From: JAJRVM01 sp041752115
GTDB lineage: Bacteria > Planctomycetota > Planctomycetia > Pirellulales > Pirellulaceae
NCBI GenBank assembly: GCA_041752115.1
Contig: JBGSHS010000177.1
Coordinates: 62,001-126,000, forward strand
Length of the DNA: 64,000 nt
Direction: 5' to 3'
In this document: in pieces, positions 1 through 8,982 of the stretch
Position numbering within the stretch: the stretch's first letter is position 1
How the letters are laid out: every line of letters starts with the position of its first letter
Notes under the pieces: generated by a model
The model's database searches: none
Told to the model about the DNA's origin: nothing
The model's input: only the letters and a program-made list of their open reading frames with translations
Program-made: the position numbers and the translations under genes

Positions 1-976
1 CCAGTGAAATAAAGGGAGTCTCGCGGTCGGGCCAGGTCCAGGTCACACCATCTCGGCTCACAGCTAATCGGATATCGAGCGTATCCTCTGAGTGGCAGAA
101 CCGGCTGGGAAACATCAGGTACCATTCTGGCATACCAGGATACTGCTGGCAGGCGGGATTGTACAAATCACATCCCTCAGCCTCATCTTCGTCGACTTGC
201 AGCACTACAGATTCGGTCAAGCGAGGAAATGCTTCAAAGCGACTGCTGATCGAATGCCCGATCGCCCGCCCGCCACGACCACCTGCGCGGCCAAAGAGGG
301 CAAATTGCTGCTGAGCTTCATCCCAGAACCCGGAATACTGACTGTCGGCAAAGTCACCACAGATCGGCTCAGGGAGTCGCGTCCAATGCAGTCCATCAGG
401 AGAAGTCATCCCAGCGACGTAATACGGATTCGATCCGATCCCCTGGAACCGTCCTTGTGAGACACATTTGTAGCGGGCATCCGGAGCCGCATGTGGATCC
501 AAGAACACGCAACTGCCATGCACGCGTGACCGGTGCTGATCGGTGCCAATCTCGCGAAAGATGATGTTGTTGTCGGCATTCCCCTGATAGGCAAACAAAC
601 CCAAGGACGGTTTGACCCAGTGGACACCGTCCTCCGACTCTGCGTAGCAGAACGATGTGTCATCGGCTGTTGGCCAGCCGTCGATGTCGTAGCATTCGTA
701 CCACATCCGGTACTTCTCGCCGTCGCGGAGCACGCTGAACCAGTTGAGTGTAGCGCTTTCCCACACTCGATCGGACTCGATCAGCCGTTCGCCGGTCTTG
801 CGCGGAGGATGCAGTTTCAGTCGTGTGTTTTGTGATGTCTCAACATACGTGTGGTCGAGAAAGAGAACCCGGTTTGAGCCGATGCTCCGGACGGGCTGCG
901 TCACCCCTGGATCTGCCACGGAAACGCTGGCCATCACGGACCACACCAGTAGGATCAAAGCAATGAAACGCGTCAT
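1..976 (-). CDS. Secreted beta-propeller glycosidase-like protein (partial, 3' end missing)
   Basis: An open reverse-strand frame runs from an ATG at 976 to the window edge without a stop (325 codons), so the C-terminus lies outside. The N-terminus (MTRFIALILLVW...) is a signal peptide. The body carries recurring blade-like motifs: MWYECYD, then SEDGVHW, SPDGLHW and SRDGVTW at spaced intervals. Such 'S-x-DG-x-x-W' repeats are typical of five-bladed propeller proteins related to GH32/GH43 and their planctomycete relatives. It probably acts outside the cytoplasm on a sugar polymer, but no substrate or catalytic triad can be fixed from the partial sequence. It starts 31 bp after the stop of the upstream GHL10-like gene, so the two are probably co-transcribed. 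Confidence 0.7.
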   Translation of the reverse strand, partial: MTRFIALILLVWSVMASVSVADPGVTQPVRSIGSNRVLFLDHTYVETSQNTRLKLHPPRKTGERLIESDRVWESATLNWFSVLRDGEKYRMWYECYDIDGWPTADDTSFCYAESEDGVHWVKPSLGLFAYQGNADNNIIFREIGTDQHRSRVHGSCVFLDPHAAPDARYKCVSQGRFQGIGSNPYYVAGMTSPDGLHWTRLPEPICGDFADSQYSGFWDEAQQQFALFGRAGGRGGRAIGHSISSRFEAFPRLTESVVLQVDEDEAEGCDLYNPACQQYPGMPEWYLMFPSRFCHSEDTLDIRLAVSRDGVTWTWPDRETPFISL

Positions 977-1007
977 GGCTGGCACTTCCCTCGAGCGTTC
1001 TCACGAT

Positions 1008-3428
1008 TCACTTCGCATGCGGCGGCGTGGCCTCTTGTCGTCCGACTCCCAGTCCGACAGCGGGGACTGCGGAGCGGATGGAATCGGGACTCAAGTCAAA
1101 CAGCGTGAATCCGGCGGCGCCGAGCTGCCGAGCCAGAAAGATTTGCCCCACCGTCCGATCGGCCGTGAGACGCCACTGACCGATACCGGGATAAAGTGGA
1201 ATGCGCCCGTCGACCAGCCGCAACTGGTTCTGGATCAGATCGGCGAACGCCTGGTCATTCTGCGTATAGTCCATCGGGCAAACGAAGTCGAGCAGTCCTG
1301 CGCTAACCCAGACTGGCCAGTCTTGAGCTACCGATTCGCGGCAACTGGGATACGCGCCAAAGACTGCGGCTGAGATTTTGATGTCGCTGCGCAGCTGTTT
1401 CGCTTGATCGTGGACCGCTTTGACCAGCCGTGTGATCTGCTGACAGCGCCAATCCGTATAGGCGTCGCTTAGCGCGCCTCGATAACAGTCTTGCGGCCAG
1501 TTGGCAACCGTGTGGCCCGTCTCGGCCTCGAATCGCGTGCGGCATCCGTCGCAGTAGCATTTGTCTCGATCGGGGTAGCGGATGTAATCGAAGTGAAGCC
1601 CATCCACGTCGTACTTCCGAGCTACCTCGAGCATGCTGTCCAGTTCCAGCTGGAAATTGTCCGGATGCGAAGGACAAAGCCAGTCATGAGCTTGCCCGTC
1701 AACGGAGACCTGGTTGCGTCCTTCACGATGGATTCTCGCCACAAAACCTTCCGGCGCTCCTGACAAATTCCAATTGACCTTCCAGACGTGAACTTGCAGA
1801 CCCTGCTTCTTGGCAGCAGCTACACATTGCTCGATCTGATCGCCGTACTTTTCGAAAGTCTGGCTGCGCGGCAACACGTCGCTGGCGTAATGAGCCAGTC
1901 CGCCCCAGAGCATGTTGGGCAGGATCATATTGAAACCGGCCTTCTTCAGCTCGCGGGCCGTCCGGTCCCAGTCGCCCGGATAGGCGCCGGCCCCCGAGTG
2001 GTTCCAGAACGCTCGACCTTCCACCGGCTTGCTCGGTTGAGCGGCCAGGTATCCCTGCTCCCATTCTCGCTGGGCCTGAGCGGCCAACTGGACTGCCTGA
2101 ACGTATTGGCCTTCAGTCTGCTTGCGTTCCGCTTCCTTGAAGAGTCGCTGTCCGGTCGCCAGGTGATGTGCCGCATCGATTCGGCTGGAAGGACTCTGAC
2201 CATCCGTGTCTTGCAGGAATGCGATCAGAGCAGATCGATCCGGGAGGTGTCCAACCTGCCCAGCGTGCTGCAGGGCACTGGAAGCCATCTGCTGCCACAG
2301 CGATGGCACCAGGTGCCCGACGATGGCGGCGAGCATCTGCGTTTTCTGCTCGCGGTCATCGGGCAAAATAATGTGCGAGAAGAACGCTCCCCGGTCGCTC
2401 ATCAGCAGGGCCGGCAACTCCGTCGGTTGCCCTGAGCTGTCAAACCAGTAGCCGACCACGCGCGCGTGATGGGCTACCGGCTCGGCCGTCGTAATATTCC
2501 ACGACGCTTGAGCAGCGGAGTGTGGAAGTCCCACAACATCGGAAGCGGGAAACTGGATTTCCGCGAAAGTACCCGGCCGCTCGGGACGAACATAACGCGG
2601 ACGAGCGAAACCGAGCGCGTCTGCCAACGCCGACGGCAACTGGTAACAGACCAGCAGTTTTCCTCCATCTTCAACGTACTTCACCAGTGCTTGTGTCACG
2701 TCATCCGGCAGTTGAGGATGATAGGCCACAATGGCCAGGCTCCGCTGGCCCAAACTGCCGCGAACCACGGCTGTATCCTCAACCGCATCGCTCCCCAACC
2801 CCAGTTCCGACAGCATTTCACCCACCTGCTCCGAAGTCTGGAGTGCCGTGCGTCGTTCCCCGGCGGCCCCCGCCGAAGGAATCACCAAAGCCACGTCGTG
2901 CTGCACGGCGTCCAGCCGGCGAAACAGCACCGAACCGTCTTGCGCCTCGCCACGCCAGATGGCGATTCGTATCGCGTCAATCGCTTGCCAGCCGGCCGGC
3001 GATTCCTCCGTGGTGAAAGCCGCTTTGGAGAAGCGGAGTGTCTGCCAGTCGGTCCCAGACAGCTCTGCTCCCGCGGCATACCACCCGTCTCGGCTGTGGA
3101 AATACAAAGTCAATCGACTTCCTGCTCCCGGATTGCGCAGGCGCAGCTTCAACTGCAGTTCGCCGGCACCCGCCAGATCAAGGCTTGCCCGGCGATCGAT
3201 ATAGACTCGCTCCAGCTTCTCCTGTGTGGCGAACGGAGTGGGCAATTCCAAGACGTTGCGCCCGTCGATCTGCACAACAGCCACCTGCACCACGCCGCTT
3301 CGCTCGCCCCCCGCACGCCACACCTGCCGAGCTGCTTCGGCCGTCGCGTAGTCAAACAATTCAACGGACTGAGCGTGCTCGGTCAATCCGAGTCCGACCA
3401 GGCAGCAGGCAATGGTCCAAAACGTCAT
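1008..3428 (-). CDS. Secreted GHL10 / family-10-like glycosidase
   Basis: 806 residues. The frame opens further upstream (to 3683), but the ATG at 3428 was chosen because it begins a clear signal peptide (MTFWTIACCLVGLGLTEHAQ) and the upstream part reads through a dispersed repeat. Residues ~25-180 look like a beta-sandwich carbohydrate-binding region. Residues ~180-400 look like a ThuA/glutamine-amidotransferase-like domain (GKLLVCYQLP). The C-terminal half resembles the GHL10 TIM barrel (PF02638-like): RAFWNHSGAGAYPGDW, GFNMILPNMLWGG, DGLHFDYIRYP, DFVCPMDYT. Acidic residues in DGLHFDYIRYPD probably line the active site. A glycoside hydrolase acting on exported polysaccharide is likely; the substrate is unknown. 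The downstream gene follows after 31 bp. Confidence 0.75.
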   Translation of the reverse strand: MTFWTIACCLVGLGLTEHAQSVELFDYATAEAARQVWRAGGERSGVVQVAVVQIDGRNVLELPTPFATQEKLERVYIDRRASLDLAGAGELQLKLRLRNPGAGSRLTLYFHSRDGWYAAGAELSGTDWQTLRFSKAAFTTEESPAGWQAIDAIRIAIWRGEAQDGSVLFRRLDAVQHDVALVIPSAGAAGERRTALQTSEQVGEMLSELGLGSDAVEDTAVVRGSLGQRSLAIVAYHPQLPDDVTQALVKYVEDGGKLLVCYQLPSALADALGFARPRYVRPERPGTFAEIQFPASDVVGLPHSAAQASWNITTAEPVAHHARVVGYWFDSSGQPTELPALLMSDRGAFFSHIILPDDREQKTQMLAAIVGHLVPSLWQQMASSALQHAGQVGHLPDRSALIAFLQDTDGQSPSSRIDAAHHLATGQRLFKEAERKQTEGQYVQAVQLAAQAQREWEQGYLAAQPSKPVEGRAFWNHSGAGAYPGDWDRTARELKKAGFNMILPNMLWGGLAHYASDVLPRSQTFEKYGDQIEQCVAAAKKQGLQVHVWKVNWNLSGAPEGFVARIHREGRNQVSVDGQAHDWLCPSHPDNFQLELDSMLEVARKYDVDGLHFDYIRYPDRDKCYCDGCRTRFEAETGHTVANWPQDCYRGALSDAYTDWRCQQITRLVKAVHDQAKQLRSDIKISAAVFGAYPSCRESVAQDWPVWVSAGLLDFVCPMDYTQNDQAFADLIQNQLRLVDGRIPLYPGIGQWRLTADRTVGQIFLARQLGAAGFTLFDLSPDSIRSAVPAVGLGVGRQEATPPHAK

Positions 3429-3484
3429 TTGTTGGTACTCCAATGGTGGTTCTGCACTCCCGATTCCCTCACTTCGTATTTGGG

Positions 3485-3540
3485 TATTCCTTGTTCGATA
3501 TTCTGCGGTTCCGACGCTTCGGTGACTGATTTCCGCCAAA
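3485..3540. repeat. Dispersed repeat A, copy 1
   Basis: Contains TTCCTTGTTCGATATTCTGC followed by GGTTC, then CTTCGGTGACTGATTTCCGCC. The same core recurs at about 5582, 24285, 24564 and 46882, in both orientations. The resemblance to the 46.9-kb copy extends beyond the core (CTCGGTAACCGATGCCGCC there). The copy lies between the frameshifted gene remnant and the GHL10-like gene. Confidence 0.7.
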
Positions 3541-3597
3541 GATCCAATCCGAGTGAGTCGCGGGACGATCCCTGATCGTTTGCCTTGTTTGTTACGA

Positions 3598-4000
3598 TTA
3601 TTCCACCGTCCTTTGTTCCACACAACATACCTGCCATGGCTGAAGCTCGAGCGATATCTTCGCGGGGAGTGACATCGATTCATGCAGGACCTGATCGCCG
3701 TCGGCCGTGACGAGCGTCAAGCGCGTAGAGCCCCAGCGGCCGGTTCGTATCGGCCGCATAGTCTCGACCCGTCTGCTTGTCGATCAGATGAGCGATTCCC
3801 TTGAGATCATCACGCAGCACCAGACGCAGGCGACTGCTCTCAACCGCCAGCGAGTCGACGTTCTCCGCACTATCCTCGTGCTGAGCTGCCACATCATGTA
3901 TTGCCGAAGTGGCCAGCACGACGGCGAGAAGCGAAGCCTGCAGCCCGCTACGTCCCAGCTGCCAGGGGCGAAACGAACTCGACGGACTGTGACTGTTCAT
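3598..4000 (-). pseudogene. Frameshifted remnant of a secreted protein
   Basis: The ATG at 4000 starts a signal-peptide region (MNSHSPSSSFRPWQLGRSGL...) and a mature part with LVLRDDLKGIAHLIDKQTG and RPLGLYAL, which resembles the first beta-strands of a large secreted glycosidase. In this frame translation ends at 3680 after an Arg-rich nonsense tail. If one base is skipped near 3726, reading resumes as LTLVTADGDQVLHESMSLPA and ends at a TAA at 3598-3600 after SLELQPWQVCCVEQ. That has the look of a C-terminal beta-strand end. The whole is far too short for the suspected parent, so an internal deletion as well as a +1 shift is likely. A GTG at 4081 could extend the start. Family identity is uncertain. 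Confidence 0.5.
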
Positions 4001-4146
4001 GACGGTCGCCTCCGTTCTCTTTCCCTCCCGTTTCTGCTCCGGACAGTATACCAGGATCGATGCCCAATTGCCTTTCGGCACGCATTTGCTCAGACTGATA
4101 ATGTGTCGTGAAACGCCCAGTCGAGTCGCATGAATCGAGGTGAATC

Positions 4147-5340
4147 ATGAAAGTCCTGATTGCCGACAAGCTCTCCGCCAGTACGGAAGATGCCTTACGC
4201 CAGTTAGGAGTCAAGCTCGATGTCCAACCCGACCTGACGGTCGACACGCTCCCGGCGGCCATCGGAGATGCCCAGATCCTGGTCGTCCGCTCCACAAAAG
4301 TCACCGCCGCGACGATTCAGGCCGGGCAGCAACTGTCGTTGATCATTCGCGCCGGCGCTGGCGTCAACACGATCGATGTGCAGGAAGCCAGTCGGCGAGG
4401 GATTTACGTGACCAACTGCCCGGGAAAGAACAGCGCGGCGGTGGCGGAACTGGCCATTGGATTGTTGATTGCCTGCGATCGCCAGATCGTGGCCGCAGCA
4501 CACGACCTGCGGGAAGGCAAATGGCGCAAGAAAGAGTACGGCAAGGCCCGAGGTCTGCGCGGCCGTACGCTCGGGATCCTCGGCACAGGCATGATCGGCC
4601 TGGAGATGATCCGCCGAGCTCAGGGGCTGAACATGGAAGTAATCGCGTGGAGCCGCAGCCTGACGGAGTCACGTGCCGCTGAGCTGGAGATCGGATACTG
4701 TGCAACTCCCATCGAACTGGCGCGCCGCAGTGACGCGGTATCGATCCATCTGGCCGCGGCCCCCGAAACTACCGGACTGGTCGATCAGAAGTTCCTCGAC
4801 GCGATGAAGGATGGCAGTATCCTGGTGAACGCCGCCCGAGGTGAAATCATCGATCATCAGGCGCTGATCAACGCCATCCATAAGAAGAAGCTCCGTGTGG
4901 GCCTGGATGTGTTCCCTGCCGAGCCGAAACAGGGAGAAGCTCCGTTTGATGATACCGCTCTGGCTCAGCTGGTCACGGCCACACCTCATATCGGCGCGTC
5001 AACCGACGAAGCATCGGAAGCCATCGCCAGTGAAGTAGTCCGCATCGTGAAGGTGTTCCGTGAGACCGGTAAGCCCGTCAACACGGTCAACATGTGCGCC
5101 CATTCCCCAGCCACCCACTCCCTGGTAGTCCGCCATTTCAATCGAGTCGGTGTGCTCGCCAGTGTGCTCGACCTGCTGAGGGAAGAAGGGATCAACGTCG
5201 AGGAAATGGAGAATACGATCTTCGAAGGCGCTCATGCGGCCTGCTGCACGTTCCAGCTCGATACGCCCCCCGCCGCATCCACGCTGGAATCACTGCGACA
5301 GCACGAGGCGATTCTACAGGTATCGCTCGAGTCGCGCTAG
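4147..5340 (+). CDS. serA: D-3-phosphoglycerate dehydrogenase (ACT-domain type)
   Basis: 397 residues, a D-isomer-specific 2-hydroxyacid dehydrogenase. It oxidises 3-phosphoglycerate with NAD+ as the first step of serine synthesis in the cytoplasm. Visible features: the catalytic-domain start MKVLIADKLS, the motif RAGAGVNTID (res ~69-77), a Rossmann GTGMIG (146-151), the catalytic Arg of NAARGEIID (R231), the acidic residue near LDVFPAEP, and His of TPHIGAST (H281). Residues ~325-397 form an ACT-like regulatory domain (HFNRVGVLASVLDLLREEGI), which supports SerA over other 2-hydroxyacid dehydrogenases. The gene stands alone, divergent from the minus-strand block, so it is probably monocistronic. 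Its ATG follows GAGGTGAATC, a reasonable Shine-Dalgarno. Confidence 0.88.
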   Translation: MKVLIADKLSASTEDALRQLGVKLDVQPDLTVDTLPAAIGDAQILVVRSTKVTAATIQAGQQLSLIIRAGAGVNTIDVQEASRRGIYVTNCPGKNSAAVAELAIGLLIACDRQIVAAAHDLREGKWRKKEYGKARGLRGRTLGILGTGMIGLEMIRRAQGLNMEVIAWSRSLTESRAAELEIGYCATPIELARRSDAVSIHLAAAPETTGLVDQKFLDAMKDGSILVNAARGEIIDHQALINAIHKKKLRVGLDVFPAEPKQGEAPFDDTALAQLVTATPHIGASTDEASEAIASEVVRIVKVFRETGKPVNTVNMCAHSPATHSLVVRHFNRVGVLASVLDLLREEGINVEEMENTIFEGAHAACCTFQLDTPPAASTLESLRQHEAILQVSLESR

Positions 5341-6114
5341 TCGCTGCCAGGGGCTGGCAAACGGGCTCACCACACTCGGCCGACCTGGGGACATGAAAGG
5401 CCAGGAAAGATCGACGTGGCCGCAGTTGTGAGATGTGTTCCCCAGACAGGACCACGTCCCTTACCGCGGTTCCTCTCCCTTCATCATTCTGCGGTTGAGG
5501 ACCCGGGACAGCGGCACCCATGTGGAGAATCTCCCCCGACCTCGGTTACTCGTGGAGGATGGTATGCGACTTGGTACGGCGAAACCGCAGAATATCGAGC
5601 AACGAATGTCCAATGGAAAGCCAGCTGCCCCCACCCCACTTCTGCCGCCATGCGACAGTGCCCCGCACTCCTGACTTGACGTAAGTGGTTATACTGGAGG
5701 AGTTAATATTCGAGTGAGACGAGCCCAGCTGGGTGGCGTTCATCGTCCGTTTCTCAACATCCCGCTGACGGGATAGGTTCGACGACGACGAAGCCTCAAG
5801 CGGGCTGGTAAGATCGGGACTTGGGCACTGGTAAACGTGGCGGCAAAGACAATAAATCTTGGATGGCCCTCCGGTTTGCTGCTCCAGACTGCCGGCATGG
5901 AAACGGCGCGGATAGCGGCAGCTTCGCCCCGCAGCGCTGCCTGTGGGGCCGTGTGCAGCTGCGGATTGCGCGATCTGGCGTCGCTGCCGACAGGTGAGGC
6001 AGCATTTTGGGACTTGCCCGGATTGGTAGGGTCAGCAGCGCACCTGCGACGTCCTGCCTCCCCCACCTTCCAGTCGAAACGATGGATTGCCCACCTCATG
6101 CACGAGAGATGGTT
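5341..6114. other. Intergenic region with repeat A copy 2
   Basis: No convincing gene on either strand. The open frames here are short and lack domain-like composition. The only recognisable item is a copy of dispersed repeat A at about 5582-5612. The 3' part must contain the promoter of the DUF1549/1553-DUF1501 operon, but no clear -35/-10 pair could be picked out. Confidence 0.5.
5582..5612. repeat. Dispersed repeat A, copy 2
   Basis: AAACCGCAGAATATCGAGCA followed by ACGAATGTCCA. This is the reverse-orientation form of the repeat A core (CCGCAGAATATCGAACAAGG elsewhere), with two substitutions. Confidence 0.65.
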
Positions 6115-8961
6115 ATGAGATATCTCCGCACTCTCGCCGTTACCTGGCTGTCGGCATGTTCCCTGGTGGCCATTGCAGGTCAGCCTCAGGCAGCCGCACC
6201 TGCGGCTGAGCCGGAGAAATTCTTCACGGAGCAGGTGCGACCGATTCTCGAAAAGCGCTGTTGGGAATGCCATGGCCAGGACGTGCAGGAAAGCAGTTTA
6301 CGGCTGGATTCACAACAAGGCCTGACGGCGGGGGGCAGCAGCGGCAGGTCACTGACCAATGTCGCGCAACCAGATGAAAGCTACTTGTGGGAGGTCTTGC
6401 AGCACGGCGGCAGCGTGGCGATGCCCCCCGATGACAAACTACCCGACAGTGAACTGACCGTGTTGCACGAGTGGATCAAGCTGGGACTACCCTGGCCAGG
6501 TGCGAGCTCGCCGAGTGCCGTCCCCGCGACACGGGAAGAGCGCTATGCCCTGCAGAGGCAACAGCACTGGGCATTGCAGAAGATCAGTGATCCGGCGCTG
6601 CCACCGGTCCAGAACGCTCAGTGGGTTGCTCAGCCACTGGACTATTACATCCTGGCTCGCCTGGAAAGTCACGGACTGACTCCCTCCTTGCCAGCAGACC
6701 GCCGCACGTTGATTCGACGCCTGAAGTTCGATCTGCTCGGTCTTCCGCCGACGATTGACGAAGTACAGGCGTTCGTGAACGACACATCAGCCGACGCCTA
6801 CGAGAAGCTGGTGGAACGGTACCTGGCCTCACCGCACTATGGCGAGCGATGGGGGCGGCACTGGCTCGACGTGGCTCGGTACGCAGACACGCGCGGCTAT
6901 GCCTTTGATCGCGAACGCCGATATCCGTATGCGTACACGTATCGCGACTATGTGATTCGAGCGTTCAACGAAGATCTACCTTATGACCAGTTCATTCTGC
7001 AGCAACTGGCTGCGGATCAGCTCTGCAGTGAACCGAATGATCCGAACCTGGCCGCGTTAGGCTTCCTGACGGTCGGTCGGAAGTTCAACAATCGGCACCT
7101 CGATATTGACGACCAGATCGATGCGGTGGGGCGCGGGGTGCTGGGCCTGACGATTTCCTGTGCCCGCTGCCACGATCACAAGTATGATCCGATCCCGACG
7201 GAGGATTACTATTCACTTTATGGCGTTTTCGCCAGTTCCAAGGAACCGGACGAATTCCCTATCATCGGAGATCCGACGCAAACTCCCGGTTATGCGGAGT
7301 TCAAGCAGGAGCTGGATCGGCGTCAGGCTGAGTTAGACAACTTCGTGGAGACGAAGCGGGACGAGATAGCTCAAGCAGCTCGGCGCCATGCGGCCGACTA
7401 TCTGGCGCGGGCCATCACCCGTGAGTCTGAGGAATCGTTGATTCTTCAGCCGTTTATCGGCTTGAAGGGTGAAGAGTTCAAACCACGCCTGGTGCAGCGA
7501 TGGCGTGAGCAGCTGGTGCGGACGGCCAAAGCGGACCACCCGGTATTGGGTCCCCTGTATGAACTCGCGTTGATTCCGGATGAGGAGTATACCACCAAGG
7601 CTCCAACCGTTCTGGAGCGATGGCAGGCGGTTGTGACCGGCACGGAACCAGGTCAGCTGAATCCACACGTGAAGGAGGCGCTGCAGCGCGAGCCACCTCA
7701 CACGAAACTGGATCTGGCTCGCGTCTACGGGCAACTGCTTTCGTCGCTCTACCTACAGCAGCAAGAGGCGTCCCCGGCCGCGACGGAAAGCCCATCGGCC
7801 GCGGCCACAGCAGCAGCACCATTCGACACCGCGACCGTGCAGGTGGTCGAGATTCTGACCGGGCCTAGCGGCCTTACCGATATCGCTCTTTCTGAAACTC
7901 GAAGCCTGCTGACGCGAGCTGACGGGAACACCTATCGGGAGCTGGAGCGCAAGGTTCAGTCGTTCCAAGTCGATTCTCCAGGTTCGCCACCACGTGCCAT
8001 GGTGATTCGAGAAGACGACAAGCCCCACAACCCGCATGTTTTCATCCGGGGCGATCATGCTCGACCAGGAAAGGAAGTGCCCAGGCAGTTCCTGCTGGCT
8101 CTGGCTGGCTTCGAGCGCAAGCCGTTCGAGCAGGGGAGCGGCCGCCTGGAATTGGCGCGGCTGATCGCATCGCCCGACAATCCGCTCACCGCTCGGGTAA
8201 TTGCCAACCGCATCTGGATGCATCATTTCAGCATGCCATTGGTGAGCACTCCGAGTGATTTCGGTACGCGCAGCGATCCGCCTGTGCAAGCCGATCTACT
8301 GGATCACCTGGCCACCTGCTTGATCCAACATAAGTGGTCGCTCAAGAGCCTGCATCGCACCATTTTGTCGTCGAGCACTTATCGCCAGGCCAGCCTGACG
8401 CGAGCCGAGTGTGCGGCGGTTGATCCAGAGAACATGCTGTACTGGCGTATGAACCCACATCGGCTGGAGTTTGAGCCGATGCGGGATGCCATGCTGGCCG
8501 TCGCTAGCCAATTGGATCTGACCAGCGGTGGTCGGCCAGCAGAACTGACCAAGGAGCCGTTTTCGCTGCGACGAGCCGTCTATGGTTATATCGATCGTCA
8601 GGACCTGCCGGGGTTGTTTCGGGTCTTCGACGTAGCGAGTCCCGATCAAAGCTGTCCGGCTCGTTCACGTACCACCGTTCCGCAGCAGGCTCTCTTCGTG
8701 ATGAATTCGCCGTTTGCCATGGAGTGTGCGAAACAGGTTGTCGCTCGCACGGAAATCGTGTCCGTGGCGGAAGTGCATCCGCGTATCGAAGCAATCTATC
8801 GCCTGGTATTCGCTCGCTCACCATCGGCTGAAGAGCTGAGGGTGGGAGAGGAGTTCATTGCAGCGGCCAGTCAGGAAACGGCACCAGAAGGGCATCCAGA
8901 TGCCTGGCAGCAGTATGCTCAGTTGTTGCTGATGAGCAACGCGTTTCTGTTCGTCGACTGA
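6115..8961 (+). CDS. Secreted planctomycete cytochrome-type DUF1549/DUF1553 protein
   Basis: 948 residues from the ATG at 6115, which starts a signal peptide (MRYLRTLAVTWLSACSLVAI); an ATG two codons earlier is also possible. After it comes a PSD1-type cytochrome c-like domain with one heme motif (KRCWECHGQD) and PPDDKLPDSE. Next is DUF1549 (RLKFDLLGLPPT, GERWGRHWLDVARYADT, CARCHDHKYDP, a second CxxCH) and, near the C-terminus, DUF1553 (LTARVIANRIWMHHF, STPSDFGTRS, RTTVPQQALFVMNSP). A coil-rich insert of ~280 residues separates the two DUFs. These proteins are abundant in Planctomycetes and usually sit beside DUF1501 genes, as here (21 bp). They are exported and thought to take part in oxidative or heme-dependent polymer breakdown; the reaction is not established. 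Confidence 0.9.
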   Translation: MRYLRTLAVTWLSACSLVAIAGQPQAAAPAAEPEKFFTEQVRPILEKRCWECHGQDVQESSLRLDSQQGLTAGGSSGRSLTNVAQPDESYLWEVLQHGGSVAMPPDDKLPDSELTVLHEWIKLGLPWPGASSPSAVPATREERYALQRQQHWALQKISDPALPPVQNAQWVAQPLDYYILARLESHGLTPSLPADRRTLIRRLKFDLLGLPPTIDEVQAFVNDTSADAYEKLVERYLASPHYGERWGRHWLDVARYADTRGYAFDRERRYPYAYTYRDYVIRAFNEDLPYDQFILQQLAADQLCSEPNDPNLAALGFLTVGRKFNNRHLDIDDQIDAVGRGVLGLTISCARCHDHKYDPIPTEDYYSLYGVFASSKEPDEFPIIGDPTQTPGYAEFKQELDRRQAELDNFVETKRDEIAQAARRHAADYLARAITRESEESLILQPFIGLKGEEFKPRLVQRWREQLVRTAKADHPVLGPLYELALIPDEEYTTKAPTVLERWQAVVTGTEPGQLNPHVKEALQREPPHTKLDLARVYGQLLSSLYLQQQEASPAATESPSAAATAAAPFDTATVQVVEILTGPSGLTDIALSETRSLLTRADGNTYRELERKVQSFQVDSPGSPPRAMVIREDDKPHNPHVFIRGDHARPGKEVPRQFLLALAGFERKPFEQGSGRLELARLIASPDNPLTARVIANRIWMHHFSMPLVSTPSDFGTRSDPPVQADLLDHLATCLIQHKWSLKSLHRTILSSSTYRQASLTRAECAAVDPENMLYWRMNPHRLEFEPMRDAMLAVASQLDLTSGGRPAELTKEPFSLRRAVYGYIDRQDLPGLFRVFDVASPDQSCPARSRTTVPQQALFVMNSPFAMECAKQVVARTEIVSVAEVHPRIEAIYRLVFARSPSAEELRVGEEFIAAASQETAPEGHPDAWQQYAQLLLMSNAFLFVD

Positions 8962-8982
8962 TGTTACACAAAGGAAGTCCCC

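Noticed and set aside
2466..3575. A 369-codon open frame on the plus strand
   Set aside because: Shadow of the GHL10-like gene with no domain features.
3428..3683. Longer start of the GHL10-like protein (extra 85 codons)
   Set aside because: The extension reads through dispersed repeat A and would bury the signal peptide.
5676..5702. Promoter-like TTGACG...TATACT near the end of the serA-downstream gap
   Set aside because: The spacing between the boxes is only 8 bp instead of about 17.
5774..5790. GGTTCGA resembling a tRNA T-loop
   Set aside because: No flanking stem pairs and no acceptor or anticodon arm can be formed around it.
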